In this document: piece after piece, positions 35,177 through 44,769 of the stretch
Layout of the letters: the number at the start of each line of letters is the position of its first letter
Numbering within the stretch: position 1 is the first letter of the stretch
Source: Rhodobacteraceae bacterium XHP0102
GTDB lineage: Bacteria > Pseudomonadota > Alphaproteobacteria > Rhodobacterales > Rhodobacteraceae
NCBI GenBank assembly: GCA_025751475.1
Contig: JAOWLD010000001.1
Coordinates: forward strand, 62,001 to 126,000
Reading direction: 5' to 3'
DNA: 64,000 bases
Notes under the pieces: model-generated
What the model saw: the letters and a program-made list of their open reading frames with translations, nothing else
Databases searched by the model: none
Told to the model about the DNA's origin: nothing
Position numbers and translations under genes: made by a program

Positions 35177-36756
35177 GCTTGCTTAAGGTGGACAATCTGC
35201 GGGTCACCTTTCATCAGGATGGCCGAAAAATTGAGGCTGTGCGTGGTGTTTCTTTCCATGTGGGGGCGGGCGAAACCGTGGCCTTGGTGGGGGAGTCTGG
35301 ATCAGGTAAATCCCTCACGGCGTTGTCCACCGTGGCGCTGCTGCCTGATGCGGCTGAGGTGTCGGGCGAAGTGCAGTATCGCGATGAGGTGCTGACTGGG
35401 GCCTCCGAGGCGCGGCTGCGCGCGGTGCGGGGCAACGATATCAGCTTCATCTTTCAAGAGCCGATGACATCGCTAAACCCTCTTCACACGATTGAAAAAC
35501 AATTGGGCGAGGCGTTGAGCCTGCATCAAGGTCTGAGCGGCGCTGCGGCGCGGGCACGCAGCGTGGAGTTGTTGGAAAAGGTTGGGATTTCGGATGCTGA
35601 AAGCCGTCTTGGGGCCTACCCCCATCAATTATCGGGCGGACAACGGCAACGGGTGATGATCGCCATGGCGCTGGCCAATGGGCCCGAATTGTTGATTGCC
35701 GATGAGCCGACCACAGCTTTGGATGTGACAATCCAAGCGCAAATCCTTGATTTGTTGGCGGCGCTGAAAAAATCCGAAGGGATGAGCCTGTTGTTCATCA
35801 CGCATGATTTGGGCGTGGTGCGCAAAATTGCGGATCGGGTCTGCGTGATGCAAGCAGGCGAGATTGTCGAGCAGGGCAAAACCGCTGATGTGTTTGGCGC
35901 GCCGCAACACCCCTACACGCAAAAGCTTTTGGCGGCGGAGGCCACAGGTGTGCCTACCCCTGTGGCCGAGGATGCGCCTGAGGTGATTTCTTGTGATGCG
36001 CTGCGGGTCTGGTTTCCCATTACAGCGGGCCTTTTGCGCCGCAAAGTGGGGGATGTGAAGGCGGTGAATTCCGCCAGTTTGTCGATCCGTGCAGGTGAAA
36101 CGATTGGTGTGGTTGGGGAATCTGGGTCAGGCAAAACCACCCTTGCCTTGGCGTTGATGCGCCTGATCTCCTCGCAAGGGGCCATCCGCTTGGAAGGGCG
36201 AGATATCCAAAGCCTAAAGAGTGCCGCGATGAAGCCGCTGCGGCGCGATATGCAGGTGGTGTTTCAAGACCCCTATGGATCCCTTAGCCCGCGGATGACG
36301 ATTGAGCAGATTATATCAGAGGGGCTGTTGATCCATCGCCCCGAAAGCAAATCCGCGCGGCAAGATCGCGTGGCAGAAATGCTGCGTGAGGTGGGCCTTG
36401 ATCCCGCGATGATGCACCGCTACCCGCATGAATTCTCAGGTGGGCAGCGCCAGCGTATCGCGATTGCCCGCGCGATGGTTTTGGATCCGAAACTTGTGGT
36501 TTTGGATGAGCCAACATCGGCGCTTGATATGACCGTGCAGGTGCAGATCGTAGAATTGCTGCGTGATTTACAGGCGAAGAAAGGCTTGGCCTATCTATTT
36601 ATCAGCCATGATCTGCGCGTTGTGCGGGCCTTGGCGCATCGGATTTTGGTCATGAAATCGGGCGATGTTGTCGAGCAGGGTGACGCCGCGCAGGTGTTTG
36701 ACGCGCCCACGCATCCCTATACGCAATCGTTGCTGAAAGCGGCGCTGCGCCATTAA
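35173..36756 (+). CDS. yejF: Peptide ABC transporter ATP-binding protein, two domains, YejF type
   Basis: 527 residues with two fused ABC domains. Domain 1 has Walker A GESGSGKS (about 38-45), signature LSGGQRQRV and Walker B LLIADEP. Domain 2 has GESGSGKT (about 315-322), FSGGQRQRI and LVVLDEP. Each domain ends in the oligopeptide-transporter C-terminal segment ([16 protein letters not shown]). It drives import through YejBE. The stop shares TTAA with the convergent hemN stop. Confidence 0.95.
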   Translation: MSLLKVDNLRVTFHQDGRKIEAVRGVSFHVGAGETVALVGESGSGKSLTALSTVALLPDAAEVSGEVQYRDEVLTGASEARLRAVRGNDISFIFQEPMTSLNPLHTIEKQLGEALSLHQGLSGAAARARSVELLEKVGISDAESRLGAYPHQLSGGQRQRVMIAMALANGPELLIADEPTTALDVTIQAQILDLLAALKKSEGMSLLFITHDLGVVRKIADRVCVMQAGEIVEQGKTADVFGAPQHPYTQKLLAAEATGVPTPVAEDAPEVISCDALRVWFPITAGLLRRKVGDVKAVNSASLSIRAGETIGVVGESGSGKTTLALALMRLISSQGAIRLEGRDIQSLKSAAMKPLRRDMQVVFQDPYGSLSPRMTIEQIISEGLLIHRPESKSARQDRVAEMLREVGLDPAMMHRYPHEFSGGQRQRIAIARAMVLDPKLVVLDEPTSALDMTVQVQIVELLRDLQAKKGLAYLFISHDLRVVRALAHRILVMKSGDVVEQGDAAQVFDAPTHPYTQSLLKAALRH

Positions 36757-38108
36757 ATCGCCGAGGAATGGCCCTCGCTGCGCATTTCATAGGCATCGAA
36801 GGCCCGCGCGATTATGCGCGTCAACGGCCTGCCGTCTTTATGGATCACAAAACCCGCGTTGGTCACAGCCACCATATTGGGGAAGTCATGCGCAACCCTT
36901 TGCAGCAGGGTTTCCAGATCTTCGGGTGCGATGTCGAAATCGCGCAAAATTTCCGCGCGGTTGATGTTGAAATCGCACATCACGGCCTCGATCAGGCGCG
37001 CGCGCAGACGATCTTCACCCTTGAAGAGGTGACCACGCCCTGTGGCCAATTCCCCAGCGCGCACTGCTTTTTGATATTCGGCCGTGCTTGAGGCGTTCTG
37101 AGCATAACCTTGGGGAAAGCGCGAAATGGCCGATGCACCAAGCCCGAGCAAGGTGTCACAGGTGTCATCGGTATAACCTTGGAAATTGCGGCGCAGGCGT
37201 CCCTCACTCGCCGCTCGGCCGAGGCTGTCATCGGGACGGGCAAAATGGTCGATGCCAATTTCCTGATAGCCATCCCACAGAAACAACTCGCGCGCCACAT
37301 CAAACAGTTCCAACCGCGTCTCTGGGGTGGGCAGCGCCTCGGTGGGGATCATGGACTGTCGTTTCGACATCCATGGCACATGGGCATAGCCATAAAGCGC
37401 GACCCGATCTGGGCTGAGGGACAGCAACATCTGCACCGTTTCCGCAATGCGGGTCGCATCCTGATGGGGAAGGCCGAACAGGATATCGGCGTTCAAGGAT
37501 GTAATGCCGCGCGCGCGGATCGCATCCACCGCGGCCTTGGTCACATCGTAGGTTTGCAGACGCCCGATGGTGTTTTGGATTTCGCTGTGGAAATCCTGCA
37601 CGCCGATGGAGGCGCGGTTCATTCCCGCGGCGACCAATGCATCAAGGCGTGGCCCATCGATTTCATTGGGATCAATCTCAACTGAGAACTCGCAATCCGT
37701 GTCCATCGGCAGGACAGTTTCAAGATGGGTGGCGAGATCAGTGATTTGCGCAGGGCTGAGCAAGGTGGGCGTGCCGCCGCCCCAATGCAGTCGCGCAAGC
37801 TTTACACCCTTGGGGAGGATCGCGGAGAGGTTGGTGATCTCTTGTTTCAAGCTCGCCATGTAGGCGATGATCGGCTCATCCGATCGCACCCCTTGCGTGC
37901 GGCAGGCGCAGAACCAGCACAAGCGGCGACAAAACGGCACATGGATATAGGCCGAGATGCGCGCGTTTTGGGGCAATTCACTGATCCAACCCTTGAAAAT
38001 CCCCGAAGTTACGTCATTCGAGAACTTGGTGGCGGGTGGATAGCTTGTGTAGCGCGGAACCTTCGCGTCAAACAGACCCAGTTTACGGAGTTGCGTCATA
38101 TGATCCAT
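36753..38108 (-). CDS. hemN: Oxygen-independent coproporphyrinogen III oxidase
   Basis: 451 residues, the HemN length. The radical-SAM cluster motif is CRRLCWFC with Cys60, Cys64 and Cys67, and HWGGGTPT follows at about 109-116. The C-terminal HemN domain contains the FQGYTDDTCDTLLGLGASAI stretch. The enzyme decarboxylates coproporphyrinogen III to protoporphyrinogen IX without oxygen. MDHM offers starts at 38108 or 38099. An FNR-like box lies upstream, shared with divergent fnrL, suggesting induction at low oxygen. HemF, the oxygen-dependent counterpart, is also in the window. Confidence 0.96.
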   Translation of the reverse strand: MDHMTQLRKLGLFDAKVPRYTSYPPATKFSNDVTSGIFKGWISELPQNARISAYIHVPFCRRLCWFCACRTQGVRSDEPIIAYMASLKQEITNLSAILPKGVKLARLHWGGGTPTLLSPAQITDLATHLETVLPMDTDCEFSVEIDPNEIDGPRLDALVAAGMNRASIGVQDFHSEIQNTIGRLQTYDVTKAAVDAIRARGITSLNADILFGLPHQDATRIAETVQMLLSLSPDRVALYGYAHVPWMSKRQSMIPTEALPTPETRLELFDVARELFLWDGYQEIGIDHFARPDDSLGRAASEGRLRRNFQGYTDDTCDTLLGLGASAISRFPQGYAQNASSTAEYQKAVRAGELATGRGHLFKGEDRLRARLIEAVMCDFNINRAEILRDFDIAPEDLETLLQRVAHDFPNMVAVTNAGFVIHKDGRPLTRIIARAFDAYEMRSEGHSSAI

Positions 38109-38142
38109 AGGTCTAGCATAAGCATCAACGACCGGCTTTGGA

Positions 38143-38156
38143 TTGACCTAGATCAA
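38143..38156. promoter_or_regulatory. FNR-like box between hemN and fnrL
   Basis: TTGACCTAGATCAA matches the FNR/FnrL half-site pattern TTGAY-N4-RTCAA in both arms. It lies 34 bp upstream of the hemN start and 28 bp upstream of the fnrL ATG, so it could control hemN, autoregulate fnrL, or both. Confidence 0.8.
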
Positions 38157-38184
38157 CCCAAAGAGAACTGAGCTAAATTTACGG

Positions 38185-38943
38185 ATGGCTTTTATGCCAA
38201 ACAGACCGCTGACCCTTCCAAAGCAGGACTGCGCTGACTGTCCCATTCGCCACAAAGCCGTATGCGCGCATTGTGAGCCTGATGAGCTGTCTGTTCTGGA
38301 GGAAATCAAGTTTTATAAAGGGTTTTCTGCGGGCCAGCCCATTGTTTGGGCAGGCGATCAGATGGAATTCGTTGGCTCTGTTGTTTCTGGTGTGGCGTCC
38401 ATGACCCAGACCATGGAGGATGGCCGCCGCCAGATGGTGGGGCTTTTGTTGCCATCCGATTTTCTGGGTCGTCCGAATCGCGAAACGGTGGCCTATGATG
38501 TGCAGGCAGCCACCGATATTGTGCTGTGCTGTTTCCGCCGCAATCCGTTCCAACAGTTGATCACGACCACTCCCCATATCAGCCAGCGCTTGCTGGAAAT
38601 GACATTGGATGAATTGGATGCGGCGCGTGAATGGATGTTGCTTTTGGGGCGCAAGACGGCACGCGAAAAGATTGCGTCCTTTCTCACCATCATTGCGCGG
38701 CGCGATGCCAGTTTGAAAAATATGTCCTCTCTCGGCGGGCCATTGACCTTTGATCTGCCCCTGACCCGCGAGGCCATGGCCGATTACATGGGTTTGACCA
38801 TCGAAACCGTCAGCCGCCAAATGACGGCGCTGCGCAAAGATGGCGTCATCGAATTGGACGGCAAACGCCACATCATCGTCCCTGATTTTGAAGCCCTGCT
38901 GGATGAAACAGGCGATGATGATGATGGGGGCTTGCCATCGTGA
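38185..38943 (+). CDS. fnrL: Oxygen-sensing Crp/Fnr-family transcriptional regulator FnrL
   Basis: 252 residues. Four N-terminal cysteines (16, 19, 27, 30), plus internal Cys residues in VLCCF, can provide the [4Fe-4S] ligands of FNR. The cyclic-nucleotide-type beta-roll follows, then a long dimer helix (ISQRLLEMTLDELDAAREWM). The C-terminal winged HTH carries ETVSRQMTALRKDG, whose E, S and R match the FNR recognition residues for TTGAT half-sites. It activates micro-oxic genes when oxygen is low. ATG 38185 or 38194 may be the start. Sites for it lie before hemN, fnrL, usp, ccoN and ccoG. Confidence 0.95.
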   Translation: MAFMPNRPLTLPKQDCADCPIRHKAVCAHCEPDELSVLEEIKFYKGFSAGQPIVWAGDQMEFVGSVVSGVASMTQTMEDGRRQMVGLLLPSDFLGRPNRETVAYDVQAATDIVLCCFRRNPFQQLITTTPHISQRLLEMTLDELDAAREWMLLLGRKTAREKIASFLTIIARRDASLKNMSSLGGPLTFDLPLTREAMADYMGLTIETVSRQMTALRKDGVIELDGKRHIIVPDFEALLDETGDDDDGGLPS

Positions 38944-39014
38944 CTTTTCCCAGATTGTAATCTCCCATTGAGGCGCACTTGGCCAGATGTGCGCGCAGAT
39001 GGGGGAGTTCTGTC

Positions 39015-40214
39015 ATGAACAGACGGGGTCTGATGTTGGGTGCTGCATCCGCGTTGGCTGCGCCGCGGTGCTTGTATGGCAGCGTGTCATTACCGCAGCC
39101 GCGTGCCGTGTTGCGCAGCGCATGGTGGGATGATTCTTACGCGCGTGGCTCCTATTCGCATTTGGGTCTCACGGGCGGGCGCGCGGACCGCGTTGCCTTG
39201 AGCCGCCCTATCGGCCCACGATTGGTTTTGGCGGGAGAGGCCACCGAACCAGACCATCCTTCCACCGTGCATGGCGCAATCTTGTCGGGGCGGCGGGCGG
39301 CGGAGCAAATCCTTGAAATGGGTGTTGCTCATGTTGTGATTGCGGGTGCGGGGGTTGCAGGCTTGGCCGCTGCTGAATGGTTGTTGCACGCGGAGTGTCG
39401 GGTCGAAATGGTCGAGGCGCGCGATCGCATCGGCGGGCGCGTGGTCAGCGACCGCAGTCTCGGCTTTGCGGCCGATTTGGGTGCGTCTTGGATTCACGGC
39501 AGACGCGGCAATCCTGTTACTGAATTGGCGCAGAGTGCGAACCTCTCTTTGATGCGCAGCAATTGGGAGGAGAGTGTGACCCGTGATCGGAACGGACGGG
39601 TGGTGGATATGCCCGCATGGTTGGAGGCGCATAGCATGGCCAATCTGGACTATGCCGATGATCTGGATCACCTCTCCGAGCGCGCTTTGGAGGAGGGTGT
39701 GGGATTTGATGGTCCCGATGTTTTGATCAAGGGCGGGTATGATCAGATTTTACGGGCCTTTGAGCTGGATGGGCTTGAGTTGCACCTCAATGCGCCGATC
39801 AACGAGATCGAGCATGATGCGCGTGAGGTTTCCATCAAAAGCACGGCGGGGCAGTTCTCCGCGGAAGCAGCGATTGTGACCTTGCCCCTTGGTGTGTTGC
39901 AGGCCGATACGGTGCAGTTCTCGCCCGCATTGCCCGCATCTGTGCAAATGGCGGTGTCGCGCCTCAAAATGGGCAGTTTGGAAAAGGTTTTCCTCGCTTA
40001 TGACGATGTATTCTGGGATCGCGATGCCGAAGTGATTTTGGCCGCTGATGCACGTGATGGCGCTTTTGCGGCTTTCGTCAATCTTGTGCCCTTGACGGGG
40101 GAGGCGGCTGTCATGGCGCTTAACGGGGGCGATTATGCCCGCAGCCTCGCCGCATATGACAGCGTGGAACTGGGCCAAATAGCAAGCGCGGCCTTGGCCG
40201 CGCTTTACCCCTAG
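39015..40214 (+). CDS. Flavin amine oxidase-like protein in circularly permuted order, Tat-like signal
   Basis: 399 residues that contain all main parts of a flavin monoamine-oxidase fold, in rotated order. A twin-Arg-like leader (MNRRGLMLGAASALAAP) is followed by segments that usually end the fold: WWDDSYARGSYSHL (37-50), LVLAGEAT (about 70-76) and STVHGAILSG (about 83-92). Then comes the usual beginning: Rossmann VVIAGAGVAGLAAAEWL (107-123), EARDRIGGR (134-142) and DLGASWIHG (154-162). The middle domain follows (KGGYDQILRAF, VTLPLGVLQAD), and the protein ends AALYP, where the permuted first segment would continue. ATG 39015 follows GGGGGAG. Substrate unknown. Assembly error seems unlikely because the frame is continuous. 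Confidence 0.8.
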   Translation: MNRRGLMLGAASALAAPRCLYGSVSLPQPRAVLRSAWWDDSYARGSYSHLGLTGGRADRVALSRPIGPRLVLAGEATEPDHPSTVHGAILSGRRAAEQILEMGVAHVVIAGAGVAGLAAAEWLLHAECRVEMVEARDRIGGRVVSDRSLGFAADLGASWIHGRRGNPVTELAQSANLSLMRSNWEESVTRDRNGRVVDMPAWLEAHSMANLDYADDLDHLSERALEEGVGFDGPDVLIKGGYDQILRAFELDGLELHLNAPINEIEHDAREVSIKSTAGQFSAEAAIVTLPLGVLQADTVQFSPALPASVQMAVSRLKMGSLEKVFLAYDDVFWDRDAEVILAADARDGAFAAFVNLVPLTGEAAVMALNGGDYARSLAAYDSVELGQIASAALAALYP

Positions 40215-40220
40215 CGCAGC

Positions 40221-41063
40221 TTAATGCGCCATTAAGATGGGGGTCTTGGCTTCCGCCAACAAATCGCGTGTTGCCCCGCCCAAAATCGCCTCGCGCAGGC
40301 GCGAATGACTATAGGCCCCCATGATCAAAAGATCAGCGTCACGGTCCGCCGTGTGGCGGGTGATTTCATCGCTGATCCGACCCAAACGGCGCGGCACAAG
40401 GCTGATATTGGCATGAACACCATGACGACTGAGCCAAGTTGCCAGTTCTTCACCTGGCTCTGCGGGGGAGGTGCCGCTTTTTTCAGGGTCAATAATGAGA
40501 ATATCCACCTCATCCGCTGCTTTCATAAGTCCCAGGCCATGGCGCGCGGCGGCGAGGGCTTCGGCACTGTTGTTCCAAGCCAAAACGATGCGGCGCGCAG
40601 GGTTGGGGATCGTGGCCCCTTCTGGCACCACCAACACAGGCGCGCCCCCCTCGAACAGGGCGGCCTCGGTGACCATCGGCGCGTAGCTTGCCGTATCGCC
40701 ACCATAGGGCAGGGGCAGGATGACGAGATCCGCGAAATGAGCATTCGCTGAGATGACGCGCCCCAAGCCTGCCGACTGGGTGACGGTGGCCTCAACCTCG
40801 TAGGCAACAGCCTCAGGCTTCAGCATGGCTTCCGCACGGGTCTTGATATCGAGCGCCTCGTTTCGGGCCAGTTGGAGGGTTTCATCGGTCATGATCGCGG
40901 CGCTTGCCCCAGCTACGAAATAGCCTGCCTGGGTTGCATCAATCCCAAGCGACAGCACCCGCAGATGCGCGTCAGTGGCGCGCACATAGGGAACAATAGA
41001 CGCAAGGGTTTTCTCAACCGAATTGGGGTTGTCGAGCACCGTCATGATGGTGGGAAAGGGCAT
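40221..41063 (-). CDS. Universal stress protein, two tandem UspA domains
   Basis: 280 residues made of two Usp folds. The first (1-145) is degenerate. The second (about 155-280) ends with the ATP-binding pattern GAYSHSRLREAILGGATRDLL (G-x2-G-x9-G type). Usp proteins in FNR-controlled clusters help cells cope with anaerobic or stationary conditions. It is divergent from ccoN, and the FNR-like box at 41129-41142 is the nearer of the two boxes. It is convergent with the permuted amine oxidase, with 6 bp between stops. Whether it binds ATP has not been shown. Confidence 0.9.
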   Translation of the reverse strand: MPFPTIMTVLDNPNSVEKTLASIVPYVRATDAHLRVLSLGIDATQAGYFVAGASAAIMTDETLQLARNEALDIKTRAEAMLKPEAVAYEVEATVTQSAGLGRVISANAHFADLVILPLPYGGDTASYAPMVTEAALFEGGAPVLVVPEGATIPNPARRIVLAWNNSAEALAAARHGLGLMKAADEVDILIIDPEKSGTSPAEPGEELATWLSRHGVHANISLVPRRLGRISDEITRHTADRDADLLIMGAYSHSRLREAILGGATRDLLAEAKTPILMAH

Positions 41064-41128
41064 GGCGCATCTCCGTCACTGATGGAATTTCATACCAGAA
41101 CCCTATGCCCTCAAAGCCTCATCGGCCT

Positions 41129-41142
41129 TTGATTTGGGTCAA
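41129..41142. promoter_or_regulatory. FNR-like box, usp-proximal
   Basis: TTGATTTGGGTCAA has both half-sites of the FNR pattern. It lies 66 bp upstream of the usp start on the minus strand and is the first of two boxes between usp and ccoN. Confidence 0.8.
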
Positions 41143-41160
41143 GAGAAAGCGCGGAAACGA

Positions 41161-41174
41161 TTGACATGGATCAA
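41161..41174. promoter_or_regulatory. FNR-like box, ccoN-proximal
   Basis: TTGACATGGATCAA fits TTGAY-N4-RTCAA. Its centre is 32 bp from that of the usp-proximal box, about three helical turns. It lies 95 bp upstream of the ccoN start, in the usual place for FnrL activation of ccoNOQP. Confidence 0.82.
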
Positions 41175-41268
41175 GGAGCGATTGCCGCACATGAGCGATT
41201 TGAGGGGCAATAGGAAACAGCTTTAGGGGTCTTCGACTCACCCTAAAAGCGATACGAAGGGACGATCT

Positions 41269-42870
41269 ATGCTTGATTATGCAAAGCTATTGATCCTTGG
41301 ATTGGTCGCGGTTTTGGCCGCGATTGCAGCGCAATATGCCCGTGACCTGCCTTACATGGTGCACGCCGTTCTGGTTATGCTGGTGGCGGCAGGCGTATTT
41401 CTTTGGCAACTGCGCCGCATGGGGGAGCCTGCGCTTCCCGCACCCATGGACGAATATAATGACGGGCCAGTGCGCGCCGCCACAATCGCCACCGTGTTCT
41501 GGGGCGTTGTGGGGTTTCTCGCTGGCACATTCATCGCCTTTCAGCTGGCCTTTCCGCAGCTGAACTTTGACTGGGCGCAGCCATACGGTAATTTTGGTCG
41601 CTTGCGTCCGCTGCACACTTCGGCGGTGATTTTTGCCTTTGGTGGTAACGCCCTTCTGGCAGCCTCGTTTTATATTGTGCAACGCACCACGGCCGCACGG
41701 CTGTGGGGCGGTGGTTTGTCTTGGTTTGTGTTCTGGGGCTATCAGCTTTTCATCGTTTTGGCTGCAACGGGTTACCTTCTTGGTGCCACGCAAAGTCAGG
41801 AATATGCCGAGCCTGAATGGTATGTTGACCTCTGGTTGACGGTTGTTTGGGTGGCGTTTCTGGCTGTTTTCGTGGGCACGCTGATCCGCCGCCGCGAGCC
41901 GCATATTTATGTGGCCAACTGGTTCTTGCTCAGCTTCATCGTCACGGTGGCGATGCTGCACGTGGTCAATAACCTTGCCATCCCTGTATCGGTGTTTGGG
42001 TCGCGCTCTGTGCAAGTTTTCTCAGGCGTGCAAAACGCAATGACCCAATGGTGGTATGGCCACAACGCAGTGGGCTTCTTCCTGACGGCGGGCTTCTTGG
42101 GTATGATGTATTACTTCATCCCCAAGCAGGCCGAACGTCCCGTCTACAGTTATAAGCTGTCGATCATCCACTTCTGGGCGCTGATCTTCTTGTATATCTG
42201 GGCGGGTCCACACCATTTGCACTACACAGCGTTGCCTGACTGGGCTTCGACTTTGGGCATGGTGTTCTCGATCATCCTGTGGATGCCCTCTTGGGGTGGC
42301 ATGATCAACGGCCTGATGACGCTATCGGGCGCATGGGACAAGCTGCGCACGGACCCTGTGTTGCGGATGATGGTCACTTCGGTTGCCTTCTATGGGATGT
42401 CCACATTCGAAGGTCCGATGATGTCGATCCGCGCGGTGAACTCGCTGTCGCATTACACCGACTGGACGATTGGCCACGTGCACTCTGGTGCCTTGGGCTG
42501 GAACGGGATGATCACCTTTGGGATGCTCTATTACCTCGTGCCAAAACTCTGGAACCGTCAGGCGCTTTATTCCTTGCGGGCCGTTTCTTGGCATTACTGG
42601 TTGGCGACCATCGGGATCGTGCTTTATGCATCCTCGATGTGGGTCACAGGGATCATGGAAGGCCTGATGTGGCGTGAAGTTGATGCGCAAGGCTTCCTTG
42701 TGAACTCTTTCGCAGACACGGTTTCGGCAAAATTCCCAATGTATGTTGTGCGTGGTCTGGGTGGGGTCTTGTATCTCGCTGGGGCGATCATCATGGCCTA
42801 CAACCTTTGGATGACTGTGCGCAAAGGCGCTGCCACACGGCAGGCCCCTGCCATGGCACCCGCAGAATAA
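41269..42870 (+). CDS. ccoN: cbb3-type cytochrome c oxidase subunit I
   Basis: 533 residues, the catalytic subunit of the high-affinity cbb3 oxidase in the inner membrane, with about twelve to fourteen helices. Haem and CuB ligand segments include [47 protein letters not shown] and [19 protein letters not shown]. The Tyr of the CuB site should be in the later helix as in other cbb3 oxidases. AAGGGA precedes ATG 41269. It heads ccoNOQP and lies behind FNR-like boxes. Confidence 0.98.
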   Translation: MLDYAKLLILGLVAVLAAIAAQYARDLPYMVHAVLVMLVAAGVFLWQLRRMGEPALPAPMDEYNDGPVRAATIATVFWGVVGFLAGTFIAFQLAFPQLNFDWAQPYGNFGRLRPLHTSAVIFAFGGNALLAASFYIVQRTTAARLWGGGLSWFVFWGYQLFIVLAATGYLLGATQSQEYAEPEWYVDLWLTVVWVAFLAVFVGTLIRRREPHIYVANWFLLSFIVTVAMLHVVNNLAIPVSVFGSRSVQVFSGVQNAMTQWWYGHNAVGFFLTAGFLGMMYYFIPKQAERPVYSYKLSIIHFWALIFLYIWAGPHHLHYTALPDWASTLGMVFSIILWMPSWGGMINGLMTLSGAWDKLRTDPVLRMMVTSVAFYGMSTFEGPMMSIRAVNSLSHYTDWTIGHVHSGALGWNGMITFGMLYYLVPKLWNRQALYSLRAVSWHYWLATIGIVLYASSMWVTGIMEGLMWREVDAQGFLVNSFADTVSAKFPMYVVRGLGGVLYLAGAIIMAYNLWMTVRKGAATRQAPAMAPAE

Positions 42871-42884
42871 GGAGGGCGTGAGAA

Positions 42885-43604
42885 ATGGCTCTTGAAGGTC
42901 ACAAGAAAATTGAAACCAACGCCACGCTTCTGCTGACGCTCAGTTTTCTGGTCGTTACCATCGGCGGGATCGTGGAAATCGCCCCCCTGTTCTATCTTGA
43001 GAACACAATCGAGGAAGTGGATGGGATGCGTCCTTATTCACCCCTCGAATTGACGGGTCGCGAAATCTATGTGCGCGAAGGCTGCTATGTCTGCCACAGC
43101 CAGATGATCCGTCCGATGCGCGATGAGGTAGAACGTTATGGCCATTACAGCCTTGCGGCTGAATCCATGTATGACCATCCGTTCCAGTGGGGTTCCAAGC
43201 GCACAGGGCCAGATCTGGCTCGTGTGGGCGGGCGTTATTCCGATGCTTGGCACGTGGATCACCTGATTGATCCACAATCGGTTGTGCCTGAATCGGTGAT
43301 GCCGCCTTATGGCTTCCTCGCTGATCGCGTGATCTCGCCAGAATATGTGGTGGATCTGATGGAGACCCACCGACTGGTTGGTGTGCCATACACCGATGAG
43401 CAGATCGAAATGGCGGCCTTTGATTTTGTCGAACAAGCCACGACCTTTGGCGATGCGGGTGTTGTAGACCGTTATCCTGGGGCACAGCAGCGCGATTTTG
43501 ACGGCAATCCCGCCGTGACCGAAATGGATGCTTTGGTCGCTTATCTTCAAATGTTGGGCACTCTGGTCGATTTCTCGACCTTTACGCCTGACGCAAGCCG
43601 TTAA
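42885..43604 (+). CDS. ccoO: cbb3-type cytochrome c oxidase subunit II
   Basis: 239 residues. An N-terminal TM anchor ([20 protein letters not shown]) is followed by a periplasmic monohaem cytochrome c domain with CYVCH (Cys67, Cys70, His71) and the conserved [10 protein letters not shown] downstream. A Met ligand fits ESVMPPYGF. It passes electrons from CcoP to CcoN. A GGAGG site precedes it 14 bp after ccoN. Confidence 0.97.
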   Translation: MALEGHKKIETNATLLLTLSFLVVTIGGIVEIAPLFYLENTIEEVDGMRPYSPLELTGREIYVREGCYVCHSQMIRPMRDEVERYGHYSLAAESMYDHPFQWGSKRTGPDLARVGGRYSDAWHVDHLIDPQSVVPESVMPPYGFLADRVISPEYVVDLMETHRLVGVPYTDEQIEMAAFDFVEQATTFGDAGVVDRYPGAQQRDFDGNPAVTEMDALVAYLQMLGTLVDFSTFTPDASR

Positions 43605-43620
43605 GGGGAGGGCTGATCTG

Positions 43621-43824
43621 ATGATTGATGACAGCTACACCATCATGCGGATCTTTGCTGGCTCATGGGGTGCCGTGTTCTTGTTCGTGTCTTTCATTGC
43701 GGTGGTGATTTTCACCTTCCGTCCAGGAAGCCGCCGCGTGCATGAAGACACGGCCAATATCCCGTTTCGTCATGATGATAAGCCCGCAGCCCCCCGTGCT
43801 GCGATGAAGGAGGGACGGCAATGA
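43621..43824 (+). CDS. ccoQ: cbb3-type cytochrome c oxidase subunit IV (CcoQ)
   Basis: 67 residues. A short N-terminus (MIDDSYTIMRIFAG) precedes one TM helix (about 15-34) and a charged tail with FRPGSRRVHEDTANIPF, as in CcoQ/FixQ. It has no cofactor and stabilises the oxidase or relays its redox signal. ATG 43621 follows AAGGGGAGGG. Its stop overlaps the ccoP start as ATGA. Confidence 0.93.
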   Translation: MIDDSYTIMRIFAGSWGAVFLFVSFIAVVIFTFRPGSRRVHEDTANIPFRHDDKPAAPRAAMKEGRQ

Positions 43825-44717
43825 CCGACCACAAGACCGATCACCACAATGATCCCACCTTGCAAGCGGGCGATCCCGAAACCACGGGCCACTCCTGGGA
43901 TGGGATCAAAGAGTTCAACAATCCGCTGCCGCGGTGGTGGCTCTGGACGTTTTATGCGTGTATTGTCTGGGGTCTTGGCTACACCATCGCTTATCCTGCT
44001 TGGCCGCTTTTGAAAGAGGCAACGCCTGGATTTTTGGGATATTCGACCCGCGCCAATGTGGTCGCTGACATCGCTGAGTTTGATGCGATGAATGTCGGAC
44101 TGCGCGAGGCGTTGGAGCGTGTTGAGTTGACCTCTGTCACCCCTCAAGACACGCCTGATCTTTACAATTACGCCATTCAAGGTGGCGCTGCGACCTTCCG
44201 CACATGGTGTGCGCAATGTCACGGCTCTGGCGCGGCGGGGGTTCAGGCGGCTGGCTATCCAAACCTTTTGGATGATGACTGGCTTTGGGGTGGGTCAATT
44301 GAAGACATCCACTACACCGTGGCCCATGGCATTCGGAACGAGGATGATCCAGATGCGCGCTATTCGCAGATGACTGCTTTCGAGGGTATGATCCCTGATG
44401 AGGAAATCACAGCGGTGGTGCATCATGTTCTGGCCATCTCTGGTCAGGAGCATGACGCAGGCCTCGCGATGGCGGGGGCGGAGGTCTATTCCTACAACTG
44501 CGCGTCTTGTCACGGGGAAGAGGGTTTGGGGGATCGCTTCCTTGGTGCGCCAAACCTGACCGATGCCATTTGGCTTTACGGCGGCTCACCTGAGAAGATT
44601 GAAGAAACGGTGCGGTATTCCCGTTTTGGCGTGATGCCAAATTGGACGGATCGCCTGTCGGAGGCCGAAATTCGCTCGGTTGCTCTTTATGTCCATTCGC
44701 TTGGGGGCGGTGAATAA
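43821..44717 (+). CDS. ccoP: cbb3-type cytochrome c oxidase subunit III (dihaem)
   Basis: 298 residues. The N-terminal FixP/CcoP segment (HSWDGIKEFNNPLPRWWLWTF) and a TM helix are followed by two cytochrome c domains. Haem motifs are CAQCH (Cys130, Cys133, His134) and CASCH (Cys227, Cys230, His231). Met ligands fit the regions EGMIPDEE and GVMPNW. It is the entry point for electrons from soluble or anchored cytochromes. A hairpin terminator follows at 44824-44860. Confidence 0.97.
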   Translation: MTDHKTDHHNDPTLQAGDPETTGHSWDGIKEFNNPLPRWWLWTFYACIVWGLGYTIAYPAWPLLKEATPGFLGYSTRANVVADIAEFDAMNVGLREALERVELTSVTPQDTPDLYNYAIQGGAATFRTWCAQCHGSGAAGVQAAGYPNLLDDDWLWGGSIEDIHYTVAHGIRNEDDPDARYSQMTAFEGMIPDEEITAVVHHVLAISGQEHDAGLAMAGAEVYSYNCASCHGEEGLGDRFLGAPNLTDAIWLYGGSPEKIEETVRYSRFGVMPNWTDRLSEAEIRSVALYVHSLGGGE

Positions 44718-44769
44718 CCACCGCCCCTTGGCAAGCAAATCCACGCTTTTAAGTCAAAGTGTGGTGCGG

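Noticed and set aside
39015-40214. Permuted amine oxidase explained as a truncated pseudogene
   Set aside because: The frame is continuous, all main motifs are present once, and the end matches the point where the moved segment would join, which a random truncation would not give.
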